Source of the DNA: Amaurobius ferox
Taxonomy: Eukaryota; Arthropoda; Arachnida; Araneae; Amaurobiidae
Length of the DNA: 64,000 nucleotides
Direction of reading: 5' to 3'
Assembly: GCA_951213105.1 (NCBI GenBank)
Contig: OX578145.1
Location: 120,502,524 to 120,566,523 of the forward strand
The notes below the pieces were generated by a model. The model did not search any database. It was not told the origin of the DNA and saw only the letters and a list, made by a program, of their open reading frames with translations. How positions within the stretch are numbered: position 1 is the stretch's first letter; the number at the start of each line of letters is the position of its first letter. Shown one piece after another: positions 32,834 through 45,021 of the stretch. Made by a program: the position numbers and the translations under genes.

Positions 32834-34773
32834 CTAGCCGAATAGCCGTTGAAAATCAACGGTCTTGCAATAAGCAGCCCCTGAATAATGTAAATTTTTT
32901 AATTATTAGCGGTTCACATTTATTTGACAAATCGAATACTTTGGTATGCAAAATAAAATAAAGAAGAAACCTAAAGAACCTAAAGAAGAAAATATTGGGA
33001 AACTTAATTTTTGCATTTCTTACTTTCGAATTATCTATTCGTACACCACTTTAAAGTCTATCTCATCCCGAGGCACCCCTATTTTATTATTTCTCCTTTG
33101 GAACTTTCTTCTGTGAAGCACACCCATAAATGAACAGTTTTGAAAAACTCTGTTTATCTTGGGTATTTTATCAGATGATTGGCCCATATACCAAATATCA
33201 AGCCTCTATCGCATTTAAAAGGAAGCGTGCTTCATTTATTCGGAAAATCGAACATATTAGTGTGCGGCGCCCCTTAAAGTAGCAAATATTGGAAATCTGA
33301 GATTTTACACTTTCTTCCTTTCAAACTCTCTACCTGTACACCAAATTTGAAGTCTCTATCTTATCGAGAAGCATGTTTTTTCTATCACTACACCTTTCGA
33401 ACTTTTTTCTATGTAGCAACCTGTTAATGAACATTTTTGTCAAACCGTATCCATCTTTGGTTTTTTTGTCAAATGGTTAGCCCATATACTAAATTTCAAG
33501 CCTCTATCACATTGTAAATGAGTCGTTTTTCATTTGTTCGGCAAATCCAACATTTTAGTGAGCAGCATCCCCTACAATAGCAAATGGTGGAAAACTGAAA
33601 TGGCACAATTTCTTCCTTTCTAACTTTTTACCCGTACACCAAATTTGAAATCTCTGTCTCATCGCGAAGCATGCTTTTCTAGCATTTTACCTTTCGAATG
33701 CTTTTGTGTGGAGTACCCACCCCATTAAATATACATTTTTGAAAAATTCTATTCTTTTTGTGATTTCTACGAGATGATTCACCCATATACCAGATATCAA
33801 GCCTCTACCACGTTTTAAAAGCGACGTTTCTCCTTTATTTCGAAAATCGAACATTTTGGTGTGCGGCACCCCCTAAAGTAGAAACTATTAGTAAACTGAA
33901 ATTGTACACATTCTTCCTTCCAAACTATTTACCCATACACCAAATTTGATATCCCTATCTCATTCCGAAGCATGTTTTTTATCAATTTACTTTTCGAACG
34001 TTTTACTCTGGAGCACCCTCCTAAACGAACATTTTTGAAAAATTATATTCGTTTTGGGCGTTTTCGTCAAATGATTAGACCATATACGAAATTTCAAGCC
34101 TCTATCAAATTTTAAAGGAGCGTTTTCTCACATATACTGTAAATCGAACATTTTGGTGTGCGGCACCCCCTTAAGTAGGAAATATAGGAAATCTAAAATT
34201 GCACACTTTCTTCTTTTCGAACGATTTACCCATACACCAAATTTGAAGTCTCTACCTCATCGCAAAGCATGCTTTCCTATCATTTCACTTTTCGAACGTT
34301 TTAGTGTGCGGCACCCCCTTAAATAGAAAATATTGGAAATCTGAAATTGCACACTTTCTTCCTTTCTAACGATTTACCCATACATTAAATTTGAAGTCTC
34401 TATCTTATCGCAAAGCATGCTTTCCTATCATTTCACTTTTCGAACGTTTTGGTGTGCGGCACCCCCTTAAGTAGAAAATATTGGAAATCTGAAATTGCTT
34501 CCTTTCTTCGTTTTGAACGATTTACCATACACCAAATTTGAAGTCTCTATCTCATCGCAAAGCATGCTTTCCCATCATTTCACTTTTCGAACGTTTTGGT
34601 GTGGGGCACCCCCTCTACAGAACGTTTTCGAAAAATTCGATTTTTCCATGGGCTTTTAACGAACGACCGAGCCGTGTACCAAATTTCAAGTCTTTCTATT
34701 CGGGAAGTGCCTAAAAAAAGCGTGACAGACAGACAGACGGACAGACGGACACTTGGCAATTAGTATATATAGA
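32834..34773 (-). mobile_element. Helitron, non-autonomous, copy 2, head-to-tail with copy 1
   Basis: Same termini: minus-strand 5' end TCTATATATACTAATTGCC (ending at 34773), and 3' hairpin CCGTTGATTTTCAACGG followed by 8 bases and CTAG at 32834-32837. It begins at the base after copy 1 ends. It carries more internal ~158-bp units than copy 1, with three nearly identical ones at about 34141-34620. Short plus-strand ORFs such as 32511-32837 are repeat translations. Confidence 0.87.
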
Positions 34774-35099
34774 TTGATTGATAGTAATGCTTTCAATATA
34801 CTATAACATGCAGAAACCGACTGGCACACGCACATATACTTGTATCCAACAAAGATGATAATGTTTAAATTATTTTCAAGATGATTTGTTGATGAAAATT
34901 TAACAATCTCATGATATAATCAACTCTGGTGAAATTACACTCAAACCTTTCATTTGTCGTTGCAAAAACAAAGTCAGTGGATTCAATTCAATGGACAACA
35001 TCTAAATAACATATTTCTTTGTCGGTGTTTTGATTCTTTGTCGGTGTTCTTTATTTCAAAATAGTTTGATAAAAATTACGAAATTAGAACCACCTTTTC
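34774..35099. repeat. Right copy of the duplication flanking the Helitrons
   Basis: Diverged match to 30850-31080: GCACACGCACATATACTTG, TTATTTTCAAGATGATTTG and CATTTGTCGTTGCAAAAAC occur in the same order. It also contains a short TTTCTTTGTCGGTGTT duplication at about 35020-35050. Confidence 0.45.
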
Positions 35100-35225
35100 A
35101 AAACAACACAAAATATTAAAATATCAAAATTAAAGTATCGAAAAATATTAAAATAACACAAAATGTTAAAATAACACAAAATATTCAAAATAGCACAACA
35201 TATTAAAATATCAAAATTAGTAACA
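35100..35225. repeat. Degenerate tandem repeat, unit about 20 bp
   Basis: Units of AAAATAACACAAAATATT and AAAATATCAAAATTA repeat across the interval. Low complexity, no gene. Confidence 0.75.
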
Positions 35226-35421
35226 CTAAATTCCGAAAACTAAGAACTTGTATTTATAAAGATTTTAGAGGCCTATAAATCAGTCGTTATAATTCATAGC
35301 TAGCATTTCTAGTTTTTGAGATATAAGCATTAGGATTGAGATATAAGCAACCCTAGTAGCAATTCAATATTGGCTTAATATTTTCTTTTTATCGGCTCCA
35401 ATGTTGGACCGATTTGAAAAA

Positions 35422-36392
35422 TCTGATGTGGGCAGCACATGACTTTCCCTGCAGACTCAAATTCATTTTTTTTCATTTTTTTAATAATTTATTAAATTGA
35501 GTTAAATTGCACAAAATAACACTAAATTTGAATCTTTAATTCAATTTCGTTTTTTATTTGGTAATTAGACATTTTTTAAAAGTGACATAACTAAATGTGA
35601 AAAATCTCAAATATCTCGAGAATGGTTAGCTCTAGAGTAATAGAGTTGTTCTTATTCTTTTCCTCATCAAAAATTACGTATAAAAACAAGCATTTAATTG
35701 ATATATTTGAACATATGTAGCTTTTTTTTAGATTTAGCGATTTTTGAGGGCCATTTCGTAAAAAAGGCAGGTTGTTCTTTTCCGATAAATATTAAAATCT
35801 AATCAGCACCAGAGTATCTTCCAAGTAACTTATCTCACAAATTTTGTGAAATTTGGTCAATTAGTATTTTAGTTTGAGTGGATACATGACATTTTTGCGG
35901 GCCATTTCGTAAAAAAAAGCAGGTTGTTCTTTCCGATTAATGCCAAAATCTAATCAGCTCCAGAGTATCGTACAAGTAACTTATCTACCAAATTTTGTGA
36001 AATTTGGTCAATTAGTATTTTAGTTAGAGTGGATATATGAAATTTTTACGGGCCACTTCGCAAAAAAATGCGGGTTCTGTTTTTACGAATCGTACCAAAA
36101 ACTAATCAGCACCAGGGTCATACCCTAGTGACTTACCTACCAAATTTTATGAAATTCGGTCCAAGTTTTTGAGTTAGAGTGGATACATACATTGCACAGA
36201 CACACAGATAGACAGACACACAAACAGACATACAGACACACAGACACACACACACGGACGTCACGCTAAAAATAGTTTTGTCGTATTTTAGAGGTCTCGA
36301 AACGTGTAGATCCGTCGAAAACTCGAGTAGCGATTTTCGACATGATTCCAATACTTCCCTAAACATTACCATGTATTGCAGGGAAAGTAAAA
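35422..36392 (-). mobile_element. Family A repeat copy, full length
   Basis: Starts TCTGATGTGGGCAGCACATG and ends at the stem-loop CATTACCATGTATTGCAGGG plus AAAGTAAAA. An (ACAGAC)n-type tract is at 36195-36260. It interrupts a region rich in CCAATATTGG on both sides, giving clear insertion edges. The minus-strand ORF at 36133-36594 is a translation of the microsatellite and not a gene. Confidence 0.85.
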
Positions 36393-36404
36393 ACTGGACA
36401 TTTT

Positions 36405-36560
36405 GATGGAATTGACCCAATACTAGCTTAAAATATTGGGGCAACATTAAGCCAATATTTCCAAAGTAACACCAATATTGGCGTAATATTGTAATGAAAA
36501 TATTAGCCAATATTGGAGGCCAATGCAACCCCAATACTTGTTCAATATTGGGATTACATT
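36405..36560. repeat. CCAATATTGG-rich degenerate repeat
   Basis: AATATTGG or CCAATATT occurs about ten times in 150 bp, with further instances to the left of the family A insertion at 35365-35415. Nothing coding. Confidence 0.65.
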
Positions 36561-37171
36561 GGAAATATTTCCTATGTAATGCCAGGATATGCAATATCCA
36601 ATATTATATTAATATTAAATGCTACTGGAGGTAAGAACGAAAAAGGAAAAATCTTCTTGAATGAAAAAAAAACAATCTTCTTGAATTGACTAGAAAATTC
36701 CTTGGAAACAAGAGCTTTGTAAAAATAAATTAAACGGAAATTCCTAGTGATCATTTTTGTTGCTTACTCTTTATATTTATCTTTTATTATTTAGAATATA
36801 TTTCGAGTGAAAGTGAGAAAATGAAGCAAAATATTAAAATTATTTTTATATATTCATAAATAGAGCCACGTTTGCATAAAGCATTTAAAAATTACTTACA
36901 TTTTCATTCATAAGGCGTAGATATATAAGCTTCCAAATTATTTACATTTTTCGTAACGCTCCGATTTTTATCATTAAGTGTAATCGAAATTAGGTGTAAA
37001 TCGAATACTGCGAAATGAATTTTTAATTCAAAACATCTGAATTTTCAGTTTAAACCAAAAGTGGTTTTGTATGAAAACAATACTCTAGTTTAACGATCTA
37101 AGTAAAACTAATCTTACAGTTGATTAGGTAAGGATTAGGATTTTTGAAAATATTCAACGCAATTGTCATCA
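36561..37171. other. No recognisable gene
   Basis: AT-rich intronic or intergenic sequence between a repeat block and the possible mini-gene. Nothing supportable. Confidence 0.4.
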
Positions 37172-37226
37172 ATGAACAAGCACTATGAGCGAAGTGCTGC
37201 TTGCATTTGTGTAATTACATGGCAAG
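37172..37226 (+). CDS. Possible first coding exon of a two-exon mini-gene
   Basis: The plus strand reads MNKHYERSAACICVITWQ and ends CAAG before a good donor (GTAAGC). It ends in phase 1, which fits the phase of the acceptor exon at 38184. There is an in-frame stop nine codons upstream of the ATG, so this Met would be the start. If spliced, the product would be 46 residues. No family is recognised. Support is only the matching phase and two good splice sites, so chance is possible. Confidence 0.25.
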
Positions 37227-38183
37227 GTAAGCAAAAAGACTCAAAAAGTGCCAAAATTAGCAGCACATTCAACCACTTAAATATGACTGTATTCTGAATT
37301 CTAAATGTAAGATCTATTTTTGTTACAGCTATTAAGAGATTTCACATCCATGAGAGTCAAATATATAAATTTCTTAATACAGTTTACACTAATAATTAAA
37401 TATATAATTTTTTTCAAAATTTGCATTCAGTACCAATTTCATTATACACGGTATTTCTGCATAGTTGATCTCATTTTTCGGCAATTGGTTTTAAACACAC
37501 ATATTTCTGATTTGAAAATTTGCTAAAATAAATGGCAAAATCTCTTGGTGGGTGGTGTTTTCATAAAATGTGGAGTCGCAACTTTTATACGGTCGCTAAA
37601 AAAGAAATAAATCCAGTTAGAAAAGAAATTGCACTGTGCAGTCACTAATTAAAAGAAAAATCACTATTGCAATATTCATGTTTACAATAGAAATAACTTT
37701 AAAAACAATCAAAATAGGCTAAAATTAAAATAGGATTTTTCCTCGACTAACTAATTCTGCAGGGGCTGACTGCAAATTGACACCGGACTTCGAACGAAAC
37801 TTAACTCCGTAATTTTATTTGCAGCTGATTTATTTCTATTCAGTAATTTTGCATAGCAAGAGCAGTGATGCTTATTCCTATGCTCCTTTATAGGTGACTT
37901 AAATGTAATACGTTGATTAGAATATCTAGAAGAACAATATCATTCAGAATACTACTGGGATATGCATATATTTTAACTTACGAGCAACGCCAGGTATGTC
38001 TGCTAGTGAATAGGTAAAACGGAGTTCAAAGCCATTCCCTAGTTAAGGTGAACTCAAATTAGGTTTATGAGTTTTTCCAGGGTGCTAAAAAGCTCTAATC
38101 TTATCATTAGTAAAGTGTGATTTTCAACATAAGCAAATGGTTGAACGTGCTGATGTTTTTATGTTCACTTTCTCGGTCTTCAG

Positions 38184-38272
38184 GTCAACTGTACGTGGCA
38201 AGCAGCACGTCGCTAAGCACATACGAAGGGAGCGGACTCACACGACTCTTCCGAAGACGTCTTGCTCAGTGA
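38184..38272 (+). CDS. Possible terminal coding exon with strong acceptor
   Basis: A pyrimidine tract ending TCTTCAG precedes GT then QLYVASSTSLSTYEGSGLTR, LFRRRLAQ and TGA. GC content and codon use rise sharply against AT-rich flanks. Joined to 37172-37226 it gives G at the junction and a continuous frame. The sequence looks like a protein C-terminus, but I cannot name a family. It lies antisense within the last DYRK intron. An overlapping longer ORF (38137-38388) in another frame is the alternative reading. Confidence 0.35.
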
Positions 38273-38456
38273 AGTGTAGATGTAGTCCTTCCTCGACGAA
38301 TCACGAAGTCGCACGTTGTTTTTACAGGCCTTGTAAACGCGGGGCATCGTCGAACTCGTACTCACTGAAAAGTAGAGGGAGCGTATAATTAGTTAACACT
38401 ATCATATCAGAAAATGAATTACAAACTCAATTCTATTGGCAGCCAATAGACGTATG

Positions 38457-39387
38457 CAGAGTGTCCCCAAAACATTGAAACGCGCTTTAATTCCTTACCT
38501 GTTGGCTATAAGTGGGAAATATGAATGGCAAAAATGTTGAAAGTAAGGTAGGAAATAAGACTACGTTAATGAAACAGTCCTCCCAATCATTTTCAAAAAG
38601 TTACACTTTTTTAATTTTTATACGACCCCCTTAGACGAATTGGGTCAATCAGAAAATTTTTATTTTTAATGCAGAGAGATCATTAAAAAAATCCGCATAT
38701 CTGTATCTTTAAAATCAACTGAATTATGGCAAAGGAAGAAAATCTCACTTATGCCACTTTTCCGTACCATGTGAAAGGCTGTTTCATCAGTGAAAATAGG
38801 GATCATAAACAAATGGACGATGGAAATAGTTTAGGTCAAAATCACGTTAATAGATGTCAAAAATTTTTATCACAAATAATCTAAATAAAGCATTACACAG
38901 ACAGAGCAAAAATAAAGTATCTAAATAAAGCATTACACAAACTAATCTAAATGAAGCATTACGTAGACAGAGATCATATAAAGCAGTGGTACTCACTAAG
39001 CGGTTGGATATCTTATGTATTATCATCCAGTTTTATCTCTTTTATGACATGTCATAAATTTACATATCTAATTTGATATAGGGTCCCTATTCACAATGTT
39101 CAATTTTCAATTAAATATAACTCGCTCAATGTTAAAGATACAGATATGCTGTTTTTTTAATGATCTTGTTGCATTAAAAATAAAAAAAAAATTCTGATTG
39201 ACCAAATTTGTCTAAGGGGAGTCGTATAAAAATTTAAAAAGTGTAACTTTTTGAAAATGTATGGGAGGACTATTTCATTAACGTAGTCTTATTTACTACC
39301 TTTTCAACCGTTTTGCAATTTTCATTGTCCACTCATCTCCACCAGGTAATGAATTGAAGCGCATTTCAATCTTTTTGGGACACCCAG
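38457..39387. mobile_element. MITE with ~280-bp inverted repeats, family I
   Basis: The left end CAGAGTGTCCCCAAAACATT mirrors the right end CTTTTTGGGACACCCAGTG. Inside, ATTTTTATACGACCCCCTTA mirrors TAAGGGGAGTCGTATAAAAA, and GATACAGATATGC mirrors GCATATCTGTATC. The centre (about 38740-39100) is unique and holds three copies of a CTAAATAAAGCATTACACA unit. There is no transposase. The termini resemble MITEs G, H and J. Confidence 0.87.
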
Positions 39388-40022
39388 TGTAGGGTGATCA
39401 AAGAAAGTCGGGCACATCAAATTTTTAAAACCAAATTAATTTAATAAATAATGTCAGAAATTGAAGTAGTTTTTTCATATAAGTGGCACTTACATATTTT
39501 TAAGAATACATCAGAAGTGTCGTTGGCTGATTTTAAGACGTCAGACTTCATTTTTATCAATCAAAGAACATGGCGGTTTCACAGAGTGACATAATTTTTA
39601 TTTTAGAGAAATATTTCTGTAGCCATTCCTATGCGAATGTCAATGAAAGATTTTTAGAAGAAATATCCATACTCTAGAACCCTTATTGTCTGGTAGATAT
39701 TTCATATGCCCCCCACCCCCCAAAAAAAGAATTGCAAAAATACATATTATGGTTTTTTTCTATTTAGTACGTGGTATGTAGAAGAAAATATTAAAAATTA
39801 TCGAAAATAATCAGTTCACCGGATATGATTTGAGCACTACATGAAAGAAAAACAAAGTAATAAATGACAAACTTTTAATCACATCTTGCAATTTAACAAT
39901 TCTCATTGGTTTACCTTTATAAATCACTCATTATGTTAAAGTTATATTCTAAAAAGGAGTTGGGTCTTATACAAATTTCGCAAATTGTCTTCAATATTTT
40001 TTTCATCTGAAACTGGCTTTTG
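39388..40022. other. No recognisable gene
   Basis: AT-rich spacer directly right of the MITE, beginning AGGGTGATCAAAGAAAGTCG, which could be another element's end. A C-rich run lies at 39710-39720. Confidence 0.35.
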
Positions 40023-42160
40023 TGTCATATTGCCACAGTTGTCATGTTGACATATTTTTCACAAACTGTGGTGTATTTCAGCAAAAGATTTTTTTGCAGT
40101 AGCGTCGCATTGTGTTGCATCGTGCAGAACAATTCCATTGAATGATTTCAAGAAGTTTGTCAAGTGCAGGACTAATGGCCATCGTCACAGGACAAAATTT
40201 TTCACCTTGTATAAACCACTCCCATTTCGTTGAATCCATGTCGTCATTCTTGTTTAACCACTGGATAACTTACAAGTCACTCGTCGAGAAAGGAGGTTTG
40301 TAGCCAAAGGTGTTGGAGGTAATTATTCGGACTAATAAACGTATTTGCAAAGGATACTTTCCTACAAAGGATGTTATAACGTAGTGACAATAGAGAATCA
40401 TACTAGATTCCCTTACACATGAATACCATTGCTCTATAGACAGTGGTCGCTATAGCATACTGAATCGTGTCTGGAACACAAAATATTTTTGAACAGCTGT
40501 TAAATACATGATTGCTTCTGACAACTATTTGCAAGATAGATTTCTTACCGACCTCAAAGATTCCTGATGTAGTGTCGCAACCTCTATCATGACCCCTTTT
40601 GCTTGGACAGCCTCCCTATAACCACCTAACAGATTATCTCCCCTAACAGGTCAGACCATGCATCATCAACAAGTAACTGTTATAGAATCTTGATGTTATA
40701 TACATAGGGTTTCGCTTTGGCTTTATCGGATCGAAAATAAAGGTCCTTGTAGTCATTTGCAGATGCAGCGTGATACAGTAATAATACCAATAAATCTGTG
40801 TCTTTTTCGATGAAGGTTGTTGACTTGTAAGAGGACATTGCAACGAATGCTTTCACTATATATAAGTTTGCGTCTCCTTTTGAGTGTATCTCATGACAAT
40901 CTTTATGTCGCAAGTAGTCAGCGATGAGGTTAATGAGGGCCAATTTATTCTCCTCATTGGAGGGGAAATATTGATCTTTCTCAGTAAATTATGTTCCTTC
41001 TGTTATGTCGATATTATTTCCATCCATGGTATCTATAAAACATAACTATAGCCTTGCCATATCGATTTGATGTAAACGACGAGTAGCAACTACTAGTAAT
41101 TGAGCAGTAGGTAATTCCTTCCTTTTCAACTGGTGTAGACGTGATCCTCCAAGTACGTAGTGATCATCCTTTGGAATGGCTTGAAATCCAGTAGCAACAG
41201 ATGACTTCACAAGGTCTCGTATGGCCTCCTGAATTTACTCTTTCTGAGGCTTTCGTAAAATATAAATTTACTTCAAACAACACCGGCAGATGCACCGAGC
41301 GTTCATGCTTCATCACAGCTTCTAGATATAACTATCCTAATTGTGATACTACAAGGAACCTCTGAAACAACATATAAATGGTCTCTGATATTGATACCTC
41401 GAACGGATGCTAATATCTTGATTTATTCTTACATTGATATGGAGATTCAAAAACTGATTTTGCTTTCATTTCTTTATTTGTGATGTTGTGCAGAGATTGC
41501 CCACGTAGCTTTTTGGTATTCAGTCATACCACTTCTTCTGGTTAATCCACCATTCGTCTTGAGGGATCGCATAAGGATCTGTTCAATAAAGTCAGATTCA
41601 AGGCCAGTCCGGCACGAATGGATACGCGATATGACATGAAATAATTTCTTTAATTTATGGAATACTCCAAGATGTTCAGTTTTAAGAACTTTATGTTCTG
41701 CTGGTAAAGATACGCAGAGTTTAGATAAATTGCATGTCTTGCAGCAGCAGATACGGATAAGTACTCAGATATAAAGTACAGATGCATGTCTTTCTATCCT
41801 GTTCGATCGACTTCTAGGAGTTTGCTGACTGTCTTTTAACATTTTATGGTAGATCACATTTTGTTCGATTCTGAAACATTTCGTAATTCAGTCTTCTTCA
41901 AACTTGGACTTTTCCTAATTGCTTCAATGCATGCAGGTTTCAGTACCGTATCCGAATCAACTGTGCTAGCCTCCAGGCAAATGTAAAGTTCCTCGAGTTC
42001 TTGCAGATGGTTGTCGAATTCTGCCTGGCTTTCAATCACTTTAGCTACAGTCTGTTTTGTAAGGCATTAACTTACAAGCAGATATACAGGAATGGACCGT
42101 TGGACAACTTTTTCGCTCAGCATCTGTAACACTGCGTTTTCGCCATATATCGTCTATAAA
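40023..42160 (-). pseudogene. Decayed multicopy ORF with nuclease-like core and Cys-rich tail
   Basis: The minus strand, read with several stops and frame changes, gives ordered fragments. SQAEFDNHLQELEELYICLE is near 42020. ESDFIEQILMRSLKTNGGLT then RRSGMTEYQ is near 41540-41620. ENKLALINLIADYLRHKDC, HSKGDANLYIVKAFVA, FIEKDTDLLVLLLYHA and DLYFRSDKAK lie at 40690-40960. GCDTTSGIFEVGKKS is near 40560, and LLEIIQWNCSARCNTMRRYC is near 40110. I recall this order from uncharacterised multicopy proteins of arthropods and cnidarians, probably transposon-encoded. The D-T-D and G-C-D-T-T motifs recall PIN/FEN-type nucleases, and the tail recalls CXC domains. The copy is clearly inactive. Confidence 0.65.
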
Positions 42161-44225
42161 TGTGTGAAATGTCATTTCCATCCATCAATGAATCATTAGC
42201 ACCCAACAGGTATGGAAACTTCCTAGTAATAGCACAATAGCTCTTATCGGGCTATCTTCAGAAACGGCGTCTCTTATTTCAGATACTTTCCAGAAGTCTA
42301 AAAGGCGACTGGACTTTCACCCATTCCTCTTTTGGACTACGGGTTGTTCTCTTTCACTGACGAAGGGGATCCAGTATATTCTCGAAATAGCTGTATGCTG
42401 CATTATTGTGTTATATGTTCTTTTATACGTTGATCAACTTTTTCTTATCCTCCGCACAAAGTGTATTGCTCTTATTGATTATATTCTTGATTTCAAATAC
42501 TGCGATTTTTACCCATCGTGTGACAGGCACGTTTTGTTAGGAAGATGGGGCCTAATGGGTCACAAATTAATTGATTTTTTTATTAAGCGGTCATATAGTA
42601 GTTAAATATATACAAAGGGAGAAGTGCGTGTGTTTGAGAATATTAGAAGAAGCACAAGTGCTGCTGGCGTGCAAATGGAAGACCTTCTTTTTAAAGCTTA
42701 ATGTATATCCGACATAGGACGTGGTTAATATCTTGTTATAAAGACTTGCAATTAAGCAATAGGTAAAGTAATGTCATTATATAAAATGTCACAACACGCA
42801 AAACTCTTTCTTTGAATCTGTTTCACAAGATCAGGTGAGTAAACAGTGTAGCGCGCATAGAAGAAAAATGTCTTTTATGTGCAGTTTAATGCATGTTGTA
42901 GCCTACATTTCAGTACTACAAAAGTGTAAAAATGGTATAAGCTCGTGAAATAGTGACTTTCTTTCTCTAATGATTTTCATACAGTAGATAACGAAAATTT
43001 AAATGTATTTATTTCATCTTTTCAAATAATTTTTCTGTGCTCGCTTTTATTATTTACCAGACTGTGGGAGATACTGACCGGCAGTTCCCGTGATTTTAGA
43101 GGACGAAGTCGGCGGAGGCGAGGTGGGCACAGGTGTGTTAGGAGGATTTAAGAGAACAATGTTAATGCCTGATAACATGAGGGCTAAGTCGAAAGGGGGT
43201 AAATGAGGCTGCAGTGCTTTAAGCTACAGGGGAAGGGAGGGGCCGCATACAATCCAGACTCGGCTACTGTTACTAGAACGTATTTCACGTCGTTTACCGG
43301 GTCTTATATAACCACCCTCTGCATAAATATTACATATTTAACACCACTTAATTTCCAAATCACTTACGTTTTCATCCCACATCCGCATAACCACTTTTTT
43401 CCTTAGCAACACGCTTCATTAACGATATCCATAATTTCAATTTTTATGCATTTGCTTGAAAATTCGCAGGAAATTAAATAACAGAGTAATTCAAAAATAT
43501 TATTCTTGTTAGGATGCGAAGATACACGGCGATATTTTTGTAAAACTGTGGAATTGAGCTAATCTTCTATTTTCAGATGTGACGAAATAGGAATCAGAAA
43601 ACTTAAAAATTGTATATTTCGATGTATTTAAAATAAAATATAAAATATCAAGAAATTGTTCTACGGATTTGGTTCAAAGATCGTTGGAAATAACGTTATT
43701 CGATCTTTCCGATGATGTCAAGATGGAAACTCAGTAATGATATTTTCATTCGTTGTTGTGTGAATATCGTTCAAAATTGTGCTTCATCAAATAAAGAAAA
43801 CTAATTTAAATGTTTAAAAAAATCTCGTCGTGGTATGTCGCACAGAGAGCTCAGTTAACCCAGATTTGAATTTCATCTTTGTCTAAAGCTGCGATTTTTC
43901 GCTACAGACGACACATACAGATAGATATACAGATAGAAAGATAGACAATCATCTTCTATAATTATGTAAGATTTTGTAGAGTCATCTTAAACTTATACTA
44001 AATTTAACTTGGAGATATATTTTAATTTCATCTATTTATTTTTAAAGCAGCAGCTGAAATAAATTACAATTTACTCGTACGCTATTTGTCTTAAATTATT
44101 TGGATTTTCTTGAAAGTTTGTCTACTGTTTCTGGATCTAAATCCCTTGTTAACGAACATTGCTCATCCTTACCTTCCGCTTGGAAATCTATAATTTTCGA
44201 TTCCATTCATTTGCTTTATTTTTTT
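42161..44225. other. No recognisable gene; GC-rich patch at 43060-43300
   Basis: The patch has several CpGs (GGACGAAGTCGGCGGAGGCG) against an AT-rich background. It could be an exon remnant, but no frame is convincing in either direction. A short GATAGATATACAGATAGAAA microsatellite-like run lies at 43918-43945. Confidence 0.4.
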
Positions 44226-44892
44226 AACACTTTACAACATAGTTGAAAAGTGTTTATGACTTCGTTCATTCTGTCTGTCTGTCTGCCTGTCCGTTAGCAC
44301 GATAACTGCCGTGAAAATGACTTTATCAAAATGAAATTTTAGTATGTTGTTCAGACAGTCTGTGGGACCTATGGGAATATAAATGAATAATATCACCTAA
44401 TTAGTTTTGGATTGAACCCGGATTGAAAAAATGAAATACATTGAACCCTACGGGACCTAATTTTAAAACATTTTTTAAGCGGTTTCAAAATTCATAAATT
44501 GTTTTGAAAGTTTTAGAAAATATTCAAATTATTCCATAAAATATAAAAAAAAAAATTCAGCAAAATATATTCAGTAGTTTTTTAAGCAAAAATTAAAATA
44601 ATAATTACACCTTTTATATGAAGCGATCACGTGACCATTATATGAAGAGATCACGTGACCCACTTCAAAATAAAATACGGTATCCATCTCGTGTTAAAAT
44701 CCTGATTTTTAAAGTTCATTTTAATTCATATTTAGTGTTGTATCCGTCCTAAAAACGCTTTATTTTTGCTTAAATTTTGTGCATCTACATACTGAAATAC
44801 CGCAATTACAATATATTTGAGTTTAAATGATCATCCAACTTTAATTCTTTCTACAACGAAGCCTAATTTTCACTTATGGAGAATGTAAATAC
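44226..44892 (+). mobile_element. Family D hairpin-ended repeat, copy 2
   Basis: Starts with the stem-loop AACACTTTACAACATAGTTG/AAAAGTGTT, then TCATTCTGTCTGTCTGTCTG and TTAGCACGATAACTGCCGTG. It is collinear with 30095-30645 through GGGACCTATGGGAATATAAA and the far ACGCTTTATTTTTGCTTAAA block. It differs by a small tandem duplication ATATGAAG(C/A)GATCACGTGACC at about 44617-44665. Confidence 0.7.
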
Positions 44893-45021
44893 CAAAAGAT
44901 GTAGAATGAGTTGTATAAGAATTGCTGCATTTCTTTAACGCAAAATTATTTGACTCATGGAGTCTGCAATATAGCTGATATGAATGAAATATTCATTGAT
45001 TTTACACAGAGAACCAGACGA

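Noticed and set aside
43060..43300. CpG-rich patch as a promoter or exon
   Set aside because: No open frame with splice sites and no adjacent gene start on either strand.
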